A DNA stretch of 64,000 bases from JACVRW01 sp963746825 (GTDB taxonomy: Bacteria; Actinomycetota; Thermoleophilia; Solirubrobacterales; Thermoleophilaceae), in contig CAVVCU010000008.1 of NCBI GenBank assembly GCA_963746825.1, positions 1-64,000 on the forward strand, given 5' to 3'. The translations under genes and the position numbers were made by a program. The notes beneath the pieces were generated by a model. The model searched no databases. It was not told the DNA's origin and saw only the letters and a program-made list of their open reading frames with translations. Positions 17,289 through 29,055 of this stretch are shown one piece after another. Each line of letters starts with the position of its first letter. Position 1 is the stretch's first letter.

Positions 17289-17289
<1 letters not shown>
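17031..17289 (+). CDS. Small acidic protein of unknown function, one frameshift
   Basis: This protein of about 85 residues starts MGANPSRAAGDDLFLESLMD, continues 'SMGAYFSDEHPELVDDVIAE', and then reads 'AAKNDMTVEACYETLL'. Near 17245-17260 the frame changes, giving 'GLAVRYYNSVAG' and a TAG at 17287-17289. Without the correction the frame runs into the AraC gene and makes a false fusion. The acidic, helix-prone composition is clear, but I recognise no family. It follows the sigma-factor stop by 30 bases and its stop shares one base with the AraC start, so it could be in one operon with either. Confidence 0.5.
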
Positions 17290-17732
<443 letters not shown>

Positions 17733-17742
17733 CGTTGCCGGC

Positions 17743-18151
<409 letters not shown>

Positions 18152-18165
<14 letters not shown>

Positions 18166-18535
18166 GGAGCAGTCTCCCTCTGAGCTCATCGACGGGAGGA
18201 TCAAAGAGCTGGCCGACTGGCGGGGCGACACGCTCGCTCGGGTCCGAAAGCTGATCAAGCAGGCCGACCCCGACGTGGTCGAGGAGTGGAAGTGGCGGGG
18301 CGTACCGGTGTGGGAGCACGACGGAATCGTCTGCACCGGCGAGACCTACAAGGACTACGTCAAGCTGACCTTCTTCAAGGGCGCCTCGCTGGAGGACCCG
18401 TCGGGCCTCTTCAACTCGAGCCTCGAGGGCAAGACCAGGCGTGCCATCGACATCCGTGAGCACGACGAGATCGACGAAAGGGCGCTGAAGGCGCTCGTTC
18501 GGGCCGCTTCGGAGCTCAACGAGTCCAAGAAGTGA
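18152..18535 (+). CDS. DUF1801 (YdhG-like) protein
   Basis: This is a 127-residue protein with the DUF1801 pattern: 'EWKWRGVPVWEHDGIVCTGE' followed by 'YKDYVKLTFFKGASLEDPSG' and 'RAIDIREHDEIDERALKALV'. The fold is an alpha/beta domain of unknown activity, often linked with VOC genes. It overlaps the VOC gene by 14 bases and is followed 4 bases later by the UvrA paralogue, making a four-gene run with AraC and VOC. Confidence 0.8.
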
Positions 18536-18539
18536 AGAA

Positions 18540-20888
<2,349 letters not shown>

Positions 20889-21482
20889 GCTGCCGCACGT
20901 CGAAGCGGTCGCTGTCGAAGTCCATCCGCGCCACCCTGGGAAACAGGCGGCCCGCCGCTCGCCGGCAGTGCGCCGCGATCGACTTGGCCAGGCCGGCCAT
21001 GCGCATGTCGCCCTCGGGATCGTGGTCGAGTCCCAGCAGGTGGCCCCACTCGTGGACCACGGTCGTGCAGTTGGCGATGAAGCCCTCGTAGGCGAGCCAG
21101 CCGCCGCCGGCCAGCGAGGACCACTCGTCGCGGATCAGCCAGACCCGGCAGCCGCCGAGCTCGGCGTAGCCCGCGGCGCGCTCGAGCCTTTCGTCCTGGG
21201 GTGTCGACGGATCGTCGGCGCCGCTGGGCCAGGGGTCGGTCTGGGGCCAGAGATACTCGACTCGCGCACAGTCGGGCGTCGTTTCCCAGAAGCCCTTGGC
21301 CGCGCGCTCGTAGCGCTCGAGGCCCGGTGTGGGCGTGAAGGCCGCCGCGGCGCACGGGATCGCGAGCAGCCCGAGCAGGGCGAGCAGGATGGCGCGCCTC
21401 ACGGCCGCTCACCGCTGGTGGAAGCTTCGAAATCCCGCAGCATCCCCCCGCTAATCGGCGGGAATGGGCGATTCCTGCGTGG

Positions 21483-22793
21483 TTACCGATCGCCGAGCAC
21501 GCGCTCGGCGACACCCTGCGTCAGCTCCGGGCCCAGCCGGTAGAAGTTCCAGGCGCGGCCCCTGTACCGGTTGGTGATCCAGAACACCATCGTCCGTCTG
21601 CCGAGCACCCGGGTGAGCTCGCCGTAGGACCAGTTGTTGCCGCCGTCGTGCCAGGCGACCCTGAGGTCGTCCGCGCGCAGGATCACCCACCCGTAGCCGT
21701 AGTGGGAATCCCCGCCGGGCTCCTCCGGCACGTGGGGCTTGAACAGCTTGCGCTTCGCACGACGATCCAGGACTCGGTTCCCGTCCAGCGCACGCTGCCA
21801 GCGGAACATGTCGCGCGGGGTGGAGAGCAGACCGCCGTTGCCGCGCAGGTTCCACCAAGGGCCGTCGGAGGCCCAGGGATGGTCGGGCGGCCGGCCGTGC
21901 GCCCTGCCCTGCCGGTCGTACTCCACGGCGACCTGGCCGGGATCCCAGTCCGGCAGCACGTAGCCGGTCTCGGTCATCCCCGCCGGTGCGAAGAGGTGCT
22001 CGCCGAGAAACTCCTCGTAGCCGATGCCGGACGCCTTCTCGACGATCGCCGCGAGGACGCTGTATCCGGCGTTGGAGTAGGCGTACTCGGCGCCCGGCCG
22101 CGCCTGGAGCTGGGACCCGAGCGCGGCGGCCAGCATGCTTCGGCGCGTCTGTCGCTCGTAGTCGCCGCCGAGCGCATCGACCAGCCCCGACGTGTGCGTG
22201 AGCAACTGATGCAACGTGATGCCCCGCTTGTCGGCGGGCACCGGCCCGAGGTGCTTGCCGATCGGGTCGGTCACGCGGAGCTTCCCCTTCATCTCCAGCT
22301 TGAGGATCGCCGTGGCCGTGAACTGCTTGGTCATCGACATCACGTCGTAGACCGTGTCGCACCCGGCGGCGACGCCCCGCTCGCGATCGGCCATCCCGAA
22401 GCCCTGGCAGTGGACCATCTCACCGTCGCGGGCGGCGACCAGGCTCCCGCTCGAGCCACGGGGGAGCTTGTTGTCGAGGAACCGAGCGACCTCTTGATCC
22501 ACGGGATCGTCAACAGCGATCTCCTCGACCTCATGCGTGCGCTCCACGGCGCCGGCCAGGCCACTGGCGGCCAATGCCGCCACGCCGAGGACGCACGAGA
22601 CGACGAGGAGTCGCCTGCGCCCGGTCCGGATTCGCTCTCCGAGCCCTGCCAGCAGTAGCGACAGAGCCTGACGCGCGAGGCCGTGGCGCCCCTCGGCGAG
22701 GTCGAGGGCCAGGTCGCGCAGGTAGGCGCGGTCGCGATCGCGCCGGGCGCGCGGACAGGCGAGAAGGCAGAGATCGAGCAGGCGCCGGCTCAT
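21483..22793 (-). CDS. Membrane-anchored serine beta-lactamase-like hydrolase (class C/esterase type)
   Basis: This is a 436-residue protein. The first 55 residues are a charged cytoplasmic helix region ('PRARRDRDRAYLRDLALDLA'). One membrane span (LLVVSCVLGVAALAASGLAG) comes next, then an extracytoplasmic beta-lactamase/DD-peptidase domain. Active-site motifs are S-M-T-K ('DVMSMTKQFTATAILKLEMK'), Y-S-N ('EYAYSNAGYSVLAAI') and H-D-G-G near the end in place of KTG, the usual state in class C-like esterases. It is coupled to the PadR gene upstream by a 4-base overlap, so it is probably under PadR control. The substrate is unknown. Confidence 0.85.
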   Translation of the reverse strand: MSRRLLDLCLLACPRARRDRDRAYLRDLALDLAEGRHGLARQALSLLLAGLGERIRTGRRRLLVVSCVLGVAALAASGLAGAVERTHEVEEIAVDDPVDQEVARFLDNKLPRGSSGSLVAARDGEMVHCQGFGMADRERGVAAGCDTVYDVMSMTKQFTATAILKLEMKGKLRVTDPIGKHLGPVPADKRGITLHQLLTHTSGLVDALGGDYERQTRRSMLAAALGSQLQARPGAEYAYSNAGYSVLAAIVEKASGIGYEEFLGEHLFAPAGMTETGYVLPDWDPGQVAVEYDRQGRAHGRPPDHPWASDGPWWNLRGNGGLLSTPRDMFRWQRALDGNRVLDRRAKRKLFKPHVPEEPGGDSHYGYGWVILRADDLRVAWHDGGNNWSYGELTRVLGRRTMVFWITNRYRGRAWNFYRLGPELTQGVAERVLGDR

Positions 22794-23119
22794 GCCGGCC
22801 TCGGGCTGGGCTCCACCCTCATCGCAGCGCGAGCACTCACCGCGGCCGCGGTCGAGCGCAGCCGCTCCGCCTCCTCGGCCAAACAGGTCTCACCGCGGCT
22901 CGTCAGCCTGTAGTAGCGCCGGCGGCGGCCGCCGACCTCCTGTTCGCGGGTCTGCGCGATCAGCCCTTCGTCCGTCAGGCGATTCAGCGCCCCGTACAGG
23001 GTGCCCGCCGTGAGCTTGACCCGGCCGCCCGAGAGCTCCTCGACGTCACGCGCGATGCCGTAGCCGTGCAACTCGCCTCGCGCGAGGCCGGCCAGGATGA
23101 ACAGCGCCTGTTCGGTCAC
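22790..23119 (-). CDS. PadR-family transcriptional regulator
   Basis: This is a 109-residue winged helix regulator: 'ALFILAGLARGELHGYGIAR' leads into 'LTAGTLYGALNRLTDEGLIA' and the wing 'GGRRRRYYRLTSRGETCLAE'. PadR proteins usually repress genes in the same operon until a ligand binds. The stop overlaps the start of the membrane hydrolase (ATGA), which is its likely target. It starts 43 bases after tRNA-Pro on the same strand. Confidence 0.9.
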   Translation of the reverse strand: MTEQALFILAGLARGELHGYGIARDVEELSGGRVKLTAGTLYGALNRLTDEGLIAQTREQEVGGRRRRYYRLTSRGETCLAEEAERLRSTAAAVSARAAMRVEPSPRPA

Positions 23120-23161
23120 GCAGGCAATATATCGTGTGGCGATAGGTCAGTCGCCGACCAG

Positions 23162-23235
23162 TCGGGCTGACTGGATTTGAACCAGCGACCTCTCCGACCC
23201 GAACGGAGCGCGCTACCAAGCTGCGCCACAGCCCG
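23162..23235 (-). tRNA. tRNA-Pro (anticodon CGG)
   Basis: The minus strand folds into a full cloverleaf of 74 bases. The acceptor pairs CGGGCTG with CAGCCCG, the D stem pairs GCGC with GCGC, the anticodon stem is CTCCG/CGGAG with loop TTCGGGT, and the T arm is GCTGG-TTCAAAT-CCAGT. Anticodon CGG reads CCG proline codons, which are frequent in this GC-rich genome. The discriminator is A and the 3' CCA is not encoded. Confidence 0.93.
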
Positions 23236-23311
23236 AGCGGCCAAAGATAGCGCCGATTTCGGTACGGCAACCGGCGCAAGCGCCCAAACGCCATTGCCAT
23301 ACTGAGGTCGC

Positions 23312-24541
23312 GTGAGTGCCTGCCGAACGATGCTGACCGTCGGCCTCGTCTTCTCGACGCTGGCCGGTTGCTCCTCCGACGATGACGGGGGCGAGCGCGC
23401 CGAGCCCGCGAGCGATGCTCCCGCCCCGCAGGAGACCTCGACGGCGGAGACCGCCGCGGCGCAGCCGCGCCCCGTCCGCCTGCTGAGGCTCGGGCGCTTC
23501 GAGTCCCCCACGTTCCTGACCGCGCCGCGCGGTGACAGCCGGCGCTTCGTGGTGCAGCGCGACGGGCAGATCGTGATCGTCCGCGGTGGGCGCAAGCTGC
23601 GCACGCCGTTCCTCGACATCTCCGACCTCGTCTCGGCGCCGGAGGGCGAGAGCGGGATGCTCTCGATGGCCTTCGCGCGCGACTACGCCCAGTCGGGCCG
23701 CTTCTACGTCTACTACACCGACAACCAGGGCTTTCTCCAGATCGATCAGTTCCGGCGCTCGCAGGGCGACCCCGACCGCGCCGACCCCGGCTCGCGCCGC
23801 TCGGTGCTGCGTGTCCCGCACAACCGCGGCAACCACAAGGGCGGCCAACTCCAGGTCGGCCCCGACGGCTTCCTCTACGCCGGCTTCGGCGACGGCGGCG
23901 GCGGGGGCGACCCCGACGAGAACGCCCAGGACCTCGGCCAGCCGCTGGGCAAGCTCTTCCGCATCGCCCCGCGCCCCGACGGCGGCTACGACGTGCCCGC
24001 CGACAATCCCCTGCGCGGGCGCGCCGGTGCGCGCCCCGAGATCTACGCGTACGGGCTGCGCAACCCCTACCGCTTCTCGTTCGACCGATCGCGCGGCAGC
24101 CTGGTCGTGGGCGACGTGGGTCAGGACGAGGTCGAGGAGGTCTCGTTCGTCCGCGGCCGCTCCGGGGGCCGCCAGCCGCGCGGCGGGATCAACTTCGGCT
24201 GGGACGTGTTCGAGGGGCGCAGCAACTACGAGGGCGGAAGCGCTCCCGGCCACCTGCCTCCCGTGATCACCCACCTGCATTCGCAGAGCAGCTTCTGCTC
24301 GATCACCGGCGGCTACGTGATCCGAGACCGCTCCCTGCGCGGCAGCCGCTTCTACGGGCGCTACGTCTACGGCGACTTCTGCGACGGCAGGCTGCGTCTC
24401 GCCAAGCTGCGCCGGCCGCGGTCGAACTCGAGGCTGAGCGGACTCCAGGTATCGAGCCTCGCCTCCTTCGGCGAGGACGGTCGCGGGCGGGTGTACGCGA
24501 TCTCGCTCGAGGGGCCGATCTACCGCATCGGCCGCCGCTGA
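23312..24541 (+). CDS. PQQ-type sugar dehydrogenase lipoprotein (soluble GDH-B/Hip-like beta-propeller)
   Basis: This is a 409-residue exported beta-propeller. The N-terminus ends in a lipobox (V-F-S-T-L-A-G-C), so it is anchored as a lipoprotein after Cys20. Family marks are 'GMLSMAFARDY' with the following 'SGRFYVYYTD', 'RGNHKGGQLQVGPDGFLYAG' with the catalytic-type His, 'GDGGGGGDP' and 'YGLRNPYRFSFDR'. 'GDVGQDEVEEVSFV' and 'GGINFGWDVFEG' follow. Relatives oxidise aldoses with PQQ and calcium, but many homologues have unknown substrates. No PQQ synthesis genes are in the window. The start is GTG at 23312. Confidence 0.85.
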   Translation: MSACRTMLTVGLVFSTLAGCSSDDDGGERAEPASDAPAPQETSTAETAAAQPRPVRLLRLGRFESPTFLTAPRGDSRRFVVQRDGQIVIVRGGRKLRTPFLDISDLVSAPEGESGMLSMAFARDYAQSGRFYVYYTDNQGFLQIDQFRRSQGDPDRADPGSRRSVLRVPHNRGNHKGGQLQVGPDGFLYAGFGDGGGGGDPDENAQDLGQPLGKLFRIAPRPDGGYDVPADNPLRGRAGARPEIYAYGLRNPYRFSFDRSRGSLVVGDVGQDEVEEVSFVRGRSGGRQPRGGINFGWDVFEGRSNYEGGSAPGHLPPVITHLHSQSSFCSITGGYVIRDRSLRGSRFYGRYVYGDFCDGRLRLAKLRRPRSNSRLSGLQVSSLASFGEDGRGRVYAISLEGPIYRIGRR

Positions 24542-24580
24542 GCACCTAGACTCGCCTCCCTACTTCCGAGGAGGCCGCCA

Positions 24581-25467
24581 GTGCATTTCGAAGGTGTGAT
24601 TCCCGCCGCGCTGACTCCGTTCCGACGAGAGCGGGGCGGTTGACGTCGACGCCCTGTCCGCGACCGCTCGCTGGCTGCTCGACCAGGGCGTGACCGGCCT
24701 GGTGGGCACCGGGACGATGGGCGAGGCCCAGAGCCTGAGCCGCGCGGAGCGGCGCACGGTCATCGAGACCCTGGTGGAAGCGGCCGACGGGCGCGTGACG
24801 GTCACCGCCGGCGTGTCCAGCGAGACACCCACGCTTTCGATCGCCTACGCGGAGGACGCCGCCGCGGCCGGCGCGACGGCGCTGATGCTGTTGCCCCCGC
24901 TCGGCTACGCCGGCGACGCCCTGGAGGTCGAGGCCTTCTACCGCGCGGTGGCCGAGGCGACCGGCCTGCCGATCATGGCCTACAACAACCCCAAGGCCAG
25001 CGGCACCGACATGCTTCCCCCCCTGATCGAGCGCCTGGCGGCGATCGAGGGCGTGGTGGCCATCAAGGAGTGCTCGGCCGACGCGCGCCGGCTCGCCGAG
25101 CTACTGAACGCCACCGAGGGCTTCGAGGTGCTGGTGGGCGGCGACGACTGGGCGCTCGAGGGCTTCTGCGCCGGCGCGACGGGCTGGATCTCCGGCGTCG
25201 CCAACATCGCGCCGCGCGAGTGCGTCGAGTTGCTGCGCCTGTGCCGCGAGGGCAGCCTCGACGAGGCTCGGGCCGTGTACGCCCGCATCCTGCCGCTGGC
25301 GCGGCTCGACATGCGGCCCAAGCTCGTGCAGTTCTTCAAGGCCGCGATGGACCTGACCGGGCAGACGGGGCGGGCCCTCCCGCCGGCCGCGTCTTGCGCT
25401 GACCGACGCCGAGCGCCGGGAGGTGGAGCAGGCGGTGGCCGCGCTGGGCGCCGGAGTGGCCGCGTGA
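24581..25467 (+). CDS. DapA-family pyrroline-4-hydroxy-2-carboxylate deaminase candidate, two frameshifts
   Basis: This is a class I aldolase-fold lyase of about 294 residues. It begins (GTG) 'VHFEGVIPAALTPF', then loses frame near 24627 where one extra C stands in 'ttccgacgag'. It resumes 'DESGAVDVDALSATARWLLD' and runs to 'DLTGQTG'. A second indel near 25370 hides the tail 'LALTDAERREVEQAVAALGA'. The Tyr in 'PIMAYNNP' and the Schiff-base Lys in 'GVVAIKECSADARR' are in place. Because the next genes are a hydroxyproline-type epimerase and a D-amino-acid oxidase, the likely step is deamination of pyrroline-4-hydroxy-2-carboxylate to 2-oxoglutarate semialdehyde rather than lysine synthesis. The stop overlaps the next GTG. 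Confidence 0.78.
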
Positions 25468-26465
25468 GGGCAGGCCGCGTTCTACACGCGGTCGATTCAC
25501 ACACGGAGGGGATGCCCACGCGCGTGATCACGGGCGGCGTGGGGCCGATACCCGGCGCCTCCATGCTGGAGCGCAAGCTGTACTTCGAGCAGCACATGGA
25601 CGGCCTGCGGCTGATGCTCATGCGCGAGCCCCGCGGGCACGGCGCGATGTCGGGGGCGATCCTGCAGCCGCCGCTTCAGGAGGATGCCGACTGGGGGGTG
25701 CTGTTCATCGAGGTGTCCGGCTGCCTGCCGATGTGCGGCCACGGGACGATCGGCGTGGCCACCGTGCTGGTGGAGACGGGCATGGTCGAGGTGAGCGAGC
25801 CCGAGACCGTCGTCCGCCTCGACACCCCGGCGGGGCTCGTGGAGGCGCGGGTGGCGGTCGAGGACGGCCGGGCCCGCTCGGTGGCCCTGCGCAACGTGCC
25901 CTCCTTCCTGCTCGGGCGCGACCGCGCGGTGGAGCTCGACGGCCGCTCGCTCACGTACGACATGGCCTTCGGCGGCAACTTCTACGCCATCCTGCCCGCG
26001 CAGTCGGCGGGCCTGGAGGTCGACCCCGCCCGGGCCGCGGAGTTGGTCGAGCGCGGCCTGGAGATCATGGCCGCCATCAACGAGGGCGACCGCCCCGAGC
26101 ATCCCGGCGACCCGCGCATCGGCGGCTGCAAGCACGTGATCTTCACGGCACCGGGCGAGGACGGCGCCCGCTCGCAGCGCAGCGCCACGTCGATCCACCC
26201 GGGCTGGCTCGACCGCTCGCCCTGCGGCACCGGCACCTCGGCCAAGCTGGCCGCGCTGCACGCCCGCGGCGAGCTCGCGGTGGGGGAGGAGTTCGTCAAC
26301 CGCTCGGTGATCGGCACGCGCTTCGGAGGGCGGATCGTGGCCGAGACGGAGGTTGGCGGGCTGGCGGCGGTGGTGCCGGAGATCAGCGGGCGGGCCTGGA
26401 TCACCGGCATGGGGCAATACGTGCTCGATCCCGACGATCCCTTCCCCGAGGGCTTCGCTCTCTGA
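25464..26465 (+). CDS. 4-hydroxyproline 2-epimerase (proline racemase family)
   Basis: This is a 333-residue PLP-independent epimerase. Both catalytic cysteines are present: C91 in 'MCGHGTIGVAT' and C254 in 'SPCGTGTSAKLA'. The trans-3-hydroxyproline dehydratase subgroup has Thr at the second site, so this is an epimerase. 'AVDSHTEGMPTRVITGGV' is the usual N-terminal signature. It is predicted to convert trans-4-hydroxy-L-proline to cis-4-hydroxy-D-proline in the cytoplasm, although proline racemase activity cannot be excluded. It overlaps by 4 bases both the lyase gene before it and the oxidase after it. Confidence 0.85.
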   Translation: MRAGRVLHAVDSHTEGMPTRVITGGVGPIPGASMLERKLYFEQHMDGLRLMLMREPRGHGAMSGAILQPPLQEDADWGVLFIEVSGCLPMCGHGTIGVATVLVETGMVEVSEPETVVRLDTPAGLVEARVAVEDGRARSVALRNVPSFLLGRDRAVELDGRSLTYDMAFGGNFYAILPAQSAGLEVDPARAAELVERGLEIMAAINEGDRPEHPGDPRIGGCKHVIFTAPGEDGARSQRSATSIHPGWLDRSPCGTGTSAKLAALHARGELAVGEEFVNRSVIGTRFGGRIVAETEVGGLAAVVPEISGRAWITGMGQYVLDPDDPFPEGFAL

Positions 26466-27566
26466 CTCACCACGACGTCGCGGTGGTCGGCGCCGGCATC
26501 GTCGGCTGTGCCACGGCGTGGGAGCTCGCCCGCCGTGGGGTCAGCGTCTGCCTGATCGATCGCGAGCCCGAGCCGGCCCGCGCCACCACCGGGCTGGGCG
26601 AGGGCAACGTGCTGTGCTGCGACAAGCAGCCCGGAGCCGAGCTCGAGCTGGCCCGAGCCGGGCTGGCTCTCTACGACGAGATCGAGGAGCTGCTCGGGGC
26701 CGAGGCGGGCATCCGCCGCAAGGGCGCGCTGGTGGTGCACGGCGAGCCGGCGAGCTGGGAGGCCGAGCCCGCGCGCCTCGCCGCGCTGAGCGCCGCGGGC
26801 GTGTCATGTGAGCTTGGCACCGCCGCCGACGTACGCGAGGCGGAGCCCGAGCTGCGCGGCGACATCCTCGGCGCCGCGTGGTTCCCGGACGACCTGCAGT
26901 GCGCGCCGCGGGCGATCGCGCGTGGGCTGGCCCGCGAGGCCGAGCGACTCGGCGCCACGCTGCTGATGGGGGTCGACGTGGAGGATCTGAGCTCGGTCGC
27001 GGCCGACCAGATTGTGTTGGCTGCCGGCCCGTGGAGCGCCGACGCTCGCGACCGGCGCCGGGCTGAAGCTCCCGCTCGAGCCGCGCAAGGGCCAGCTGGT
27101 GCGCCTCGAGCAACGGCCGGACTTCCTGGCCTGCAAGGTGATCGACGGCAGCTACATGGCCGCCGTGGCCCACCCCGACGAGGGCCTGCTCGTGAGCCCG
27201 GTGATCGAGACCACGCTCGACGGCCACGTGCTCGTGGGCTCGAGCCGCGAGCGGCGCGGCTTCGATCTATCGGTCGACGCCGCGGTCAGCGCCGCCCTGC
27301 TGGAGCGCGCTGGGCGACTGGCGCCCGGCGTGCTCGAGCTGAAGACCGAAGCGGCCTGGGCCGGCCTGCGTCCCTGGCTACCGGACGGCCTGCCCGCGAT
27401 CGGCCCGTCGGCGGCGGGCGAGGGCCTCTGGGTGGCGACCGGGCACGAGGGCGCCGGCGTGGCGCACGGGCCGGTCACCGGCCGGCTGATCGCTCAGGCC
27501 ATCTGCGGCGAGCCGCCGAGCCTCGACCTGGCTCCGTTCGACCCCGACCGCTTCAGTCGAGGTTGA
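26462..27566 (+). CDS. D-hydroxyproline oxidase/dehydrogenase candidate (FAD, DAO family), one frameshift
   Basis: This FAD oxidoreductase has about 367 residues. The dinucleotide-binding motif 'DVAVVGAGIVGCATAWELAR' lies at the very N-terminus. The frame ends in 'LAAGPWSA' near 27040, where one extra base occurs, and resumes 'TLATGAGLKLPLEPRKGQLV'. The C-terminus carries 'GLRPWLPDGLPAIGP' and 'GLWVATGHEGAGVAHGPVTG', typical of DAO proteins. No ATG, GTG or TTG fits the start; CTG at 26462, overlapping the epimerase stop as CTGA, is the only reasonable choice. The predicted role is oxidation of cis-4-hydroxy-D-proline to the pyrroline. Confidence 0.78.
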
Positions 27567-29046
27567 CCCAGACGGTCTTGTTCTCGAGGTACGCGTCGAG
27601 CCCCACGCGACCGTGCTCGCGCCCCACTCCCGAGGACTTGAAGCCCCCGAAGGGCGCCGAGGGGTCGCCCTCGCTCCAGGTGTTGATCCAGATATCGCCG
27701 GCCCGCAGCAGCGCGGCCAGCTTGTGCGCCTTGCGCAGGTCGCGCGTCCAGACCCCGGCGGCGAGGCCGTACTCGGTGTCGTTGGCGCGCGCCGCCACCT
27801 CCTCGATCGAGTCGTAGGGGAGGGCCACCAGCACGGGCCCGAAGATCTCCTCGCGGGCGATCTTCAGGTCGTCGCTGGTGGCGCTGAACAGCGTGGGCTC
27901 GACGAAGTAGCCGTCGCCCTCGCGGGCCGTCCCGCCGGTCACGAGCTCCGCTCCCTCGGACTTGCCCGCCTCGATGTAGCCGCGCACGCGCTCCTCCTGC
28001 TCGGCGGAGATCAGCGGCCCCATCTGCGTGCCCGGCTCGAGCCCGGGCCCGAGGCGCGCCTTCCCCGCCGCCTCGACCAGTCCGCTCACCACCTCGTCGT
28101 ACTGGCCGGAGTGCACGAACAGCCGCGAGCCGGCGTTGCAGGCCTGGCCGGTGTTGTAGTAGATGGCCTGGTAGGCGCCCTTGATCGCGGCATCGAGGTC
28201 GGCGTCGGGCAGGATGATGTTGGGCGACTTGCCGCCCAGCTCGAGCGTGACCCGCTTGAGCGCCCCGCCCGCCTTGGCGCCGATCTCACGCCCGACCACG
28301 GTCGAGCCGGTGAAGGCGATCTTGTCGACTTCGGGGTGGTCGACCAGCGCCGCGCCGGTCTCGCCGTCGCCCGTGATCACGTTCAGCACGCCGTCCGGCA
28401 GCCCCGCCTCGAGGGCCAGCTCGCCCAGCCGCAGGCCGGTGATCGGGGTCTGCTCGGCCGGCTTGAGCACCACCGTGCAGCCCGCGGCCAGGGCCGGGCC
28501 GAGCTTCCAGGCCGCCATCAGGATGGGGAAGTTCCAGGGGATGATCTGCGCGCACACCCCCACCGGCTCCTTGCGTGTGTAGCAGTGCATGTTCGCCGTG
28601 GCCACCGGCAGCACGTCACCGGAAATCCGGGTCGGCCAGCCCGCGAAGTAGCGCAGGTGCGCGGCGGCGAGCATCACGTCCACCCGCTTGGCGATCCGGA
28701 CCGGCTTGCCGTTGTCGAGCGACTCGAGCTGGGCGAGCTCGTCGGCGTGCTCCTCGATCGCGTCGGCGAAGGCCAGCATCGAGCGGGTGCGCTGGGCGGC
28801 CGCCACGCCGCTCCAGCGCCCGTCCTCGAACGCCTCGCGCGCGGCGAGCACGGCCCGGTCGACGTCCGCAGCACCCGCATGCGCGACATCGGCGATCACC
28901 TGGGCCGTGGCCGGGTCGCGCGTCTCGAAGGTACGGCCGTCCGCAGCGTCGAAGCGCTCGCCACCGATCAGCAGCCGGTGCGGGCCGGAGGCGTAGGAGC
29001 GGGCGGGCTCGGAGAGGGCGTCGGGGAGGGTCGCGGCGGTGGACAT
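27553..29046 (-). CDS. Aldehyde dehydrogenase, probable 2-oxoglutarate semialdehyde dehydrogenase
   Basis: This is a 497-residue NAD(P)-dependent aldehyde dehydrogenase. Motifs are 'PWNFPILMAAWKLGPALAAG', 'FTGSTVVGREIG', the general-base glutamate in 'VTLELGGKSPNIILPDADLD', the nucleophile cysteine in 'YNTGQACNAGSRLFVHSGQY', and 'EEIFGPVLVALPYDS'. Sequence alone fits betaine- or gamma-aminobutyraldehyde-type enzymes. The position, convergent with and overlapping the oxidase by 14 bases, suggests it finishes hydroxyproline breakdown to 2-oxoglutarate. It follows the hydratase-like gene by 9 bases on the same strand. Confidence 0.85.
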   Translation of the reverse strand: MSTAATLPDALSEPARSYASGPHRLLIGGERFDAADGRTFETRDPATAQVIADVAHAGAADVDRAVLAAREAFEDGRWSGVAAAQRTRSMLAFADAIEEHADELAQLESLDNGKPVRIAKRVDVMLAAAHLRYFAGWPTRISGDVLPVATANMHCYTRKEPVGVCAQIIPWNFPILMAAWKLGPALAAGCTVVLKPAEQTPITGLRLGELALEAGLPDGVLNVITGDGETGAALVDHPEVDKIAFTGSTVVGREIGAKAGGALKRVTLELGGKSPNIILPDADLDAAIKGAYQAIYYNTGQACNAGSRLFVHSGQYDEVVSGLVEAAGKARLGPGLEPGTQMGPLISAEQEERVRGYIEAGKSEGAELVTGGTAREGDGYFVEPTLFSATSDDLKIAREEIFGPVLVALPYDSIEEVAARANDTEYGLAAGVWTRDLRKAHKLAALLRAGDIWINTWSEGDPSAPFGGFKSSGVGREHGRVGLDAYLENKTVWVNLD

Positions 29047-29055
29047 GGGGCGATG

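Noticed and set aside
24581..25467. Dihydrodipicolinate synthase (dapA) for lysine synthesis
   Set aside because: The fold fits, but the overlap with a hydroxyproline epimerase and D-amino-acid oxidase points to the catabolic deaminase. The symbol is left blank.
24690..26465. A 591-residue lyase-epimerase fusion
   Set aside because: The open frame joins two genes because of an indel near 25370. The lyase has its own tail and TGA overlapping the epimerase GTG.
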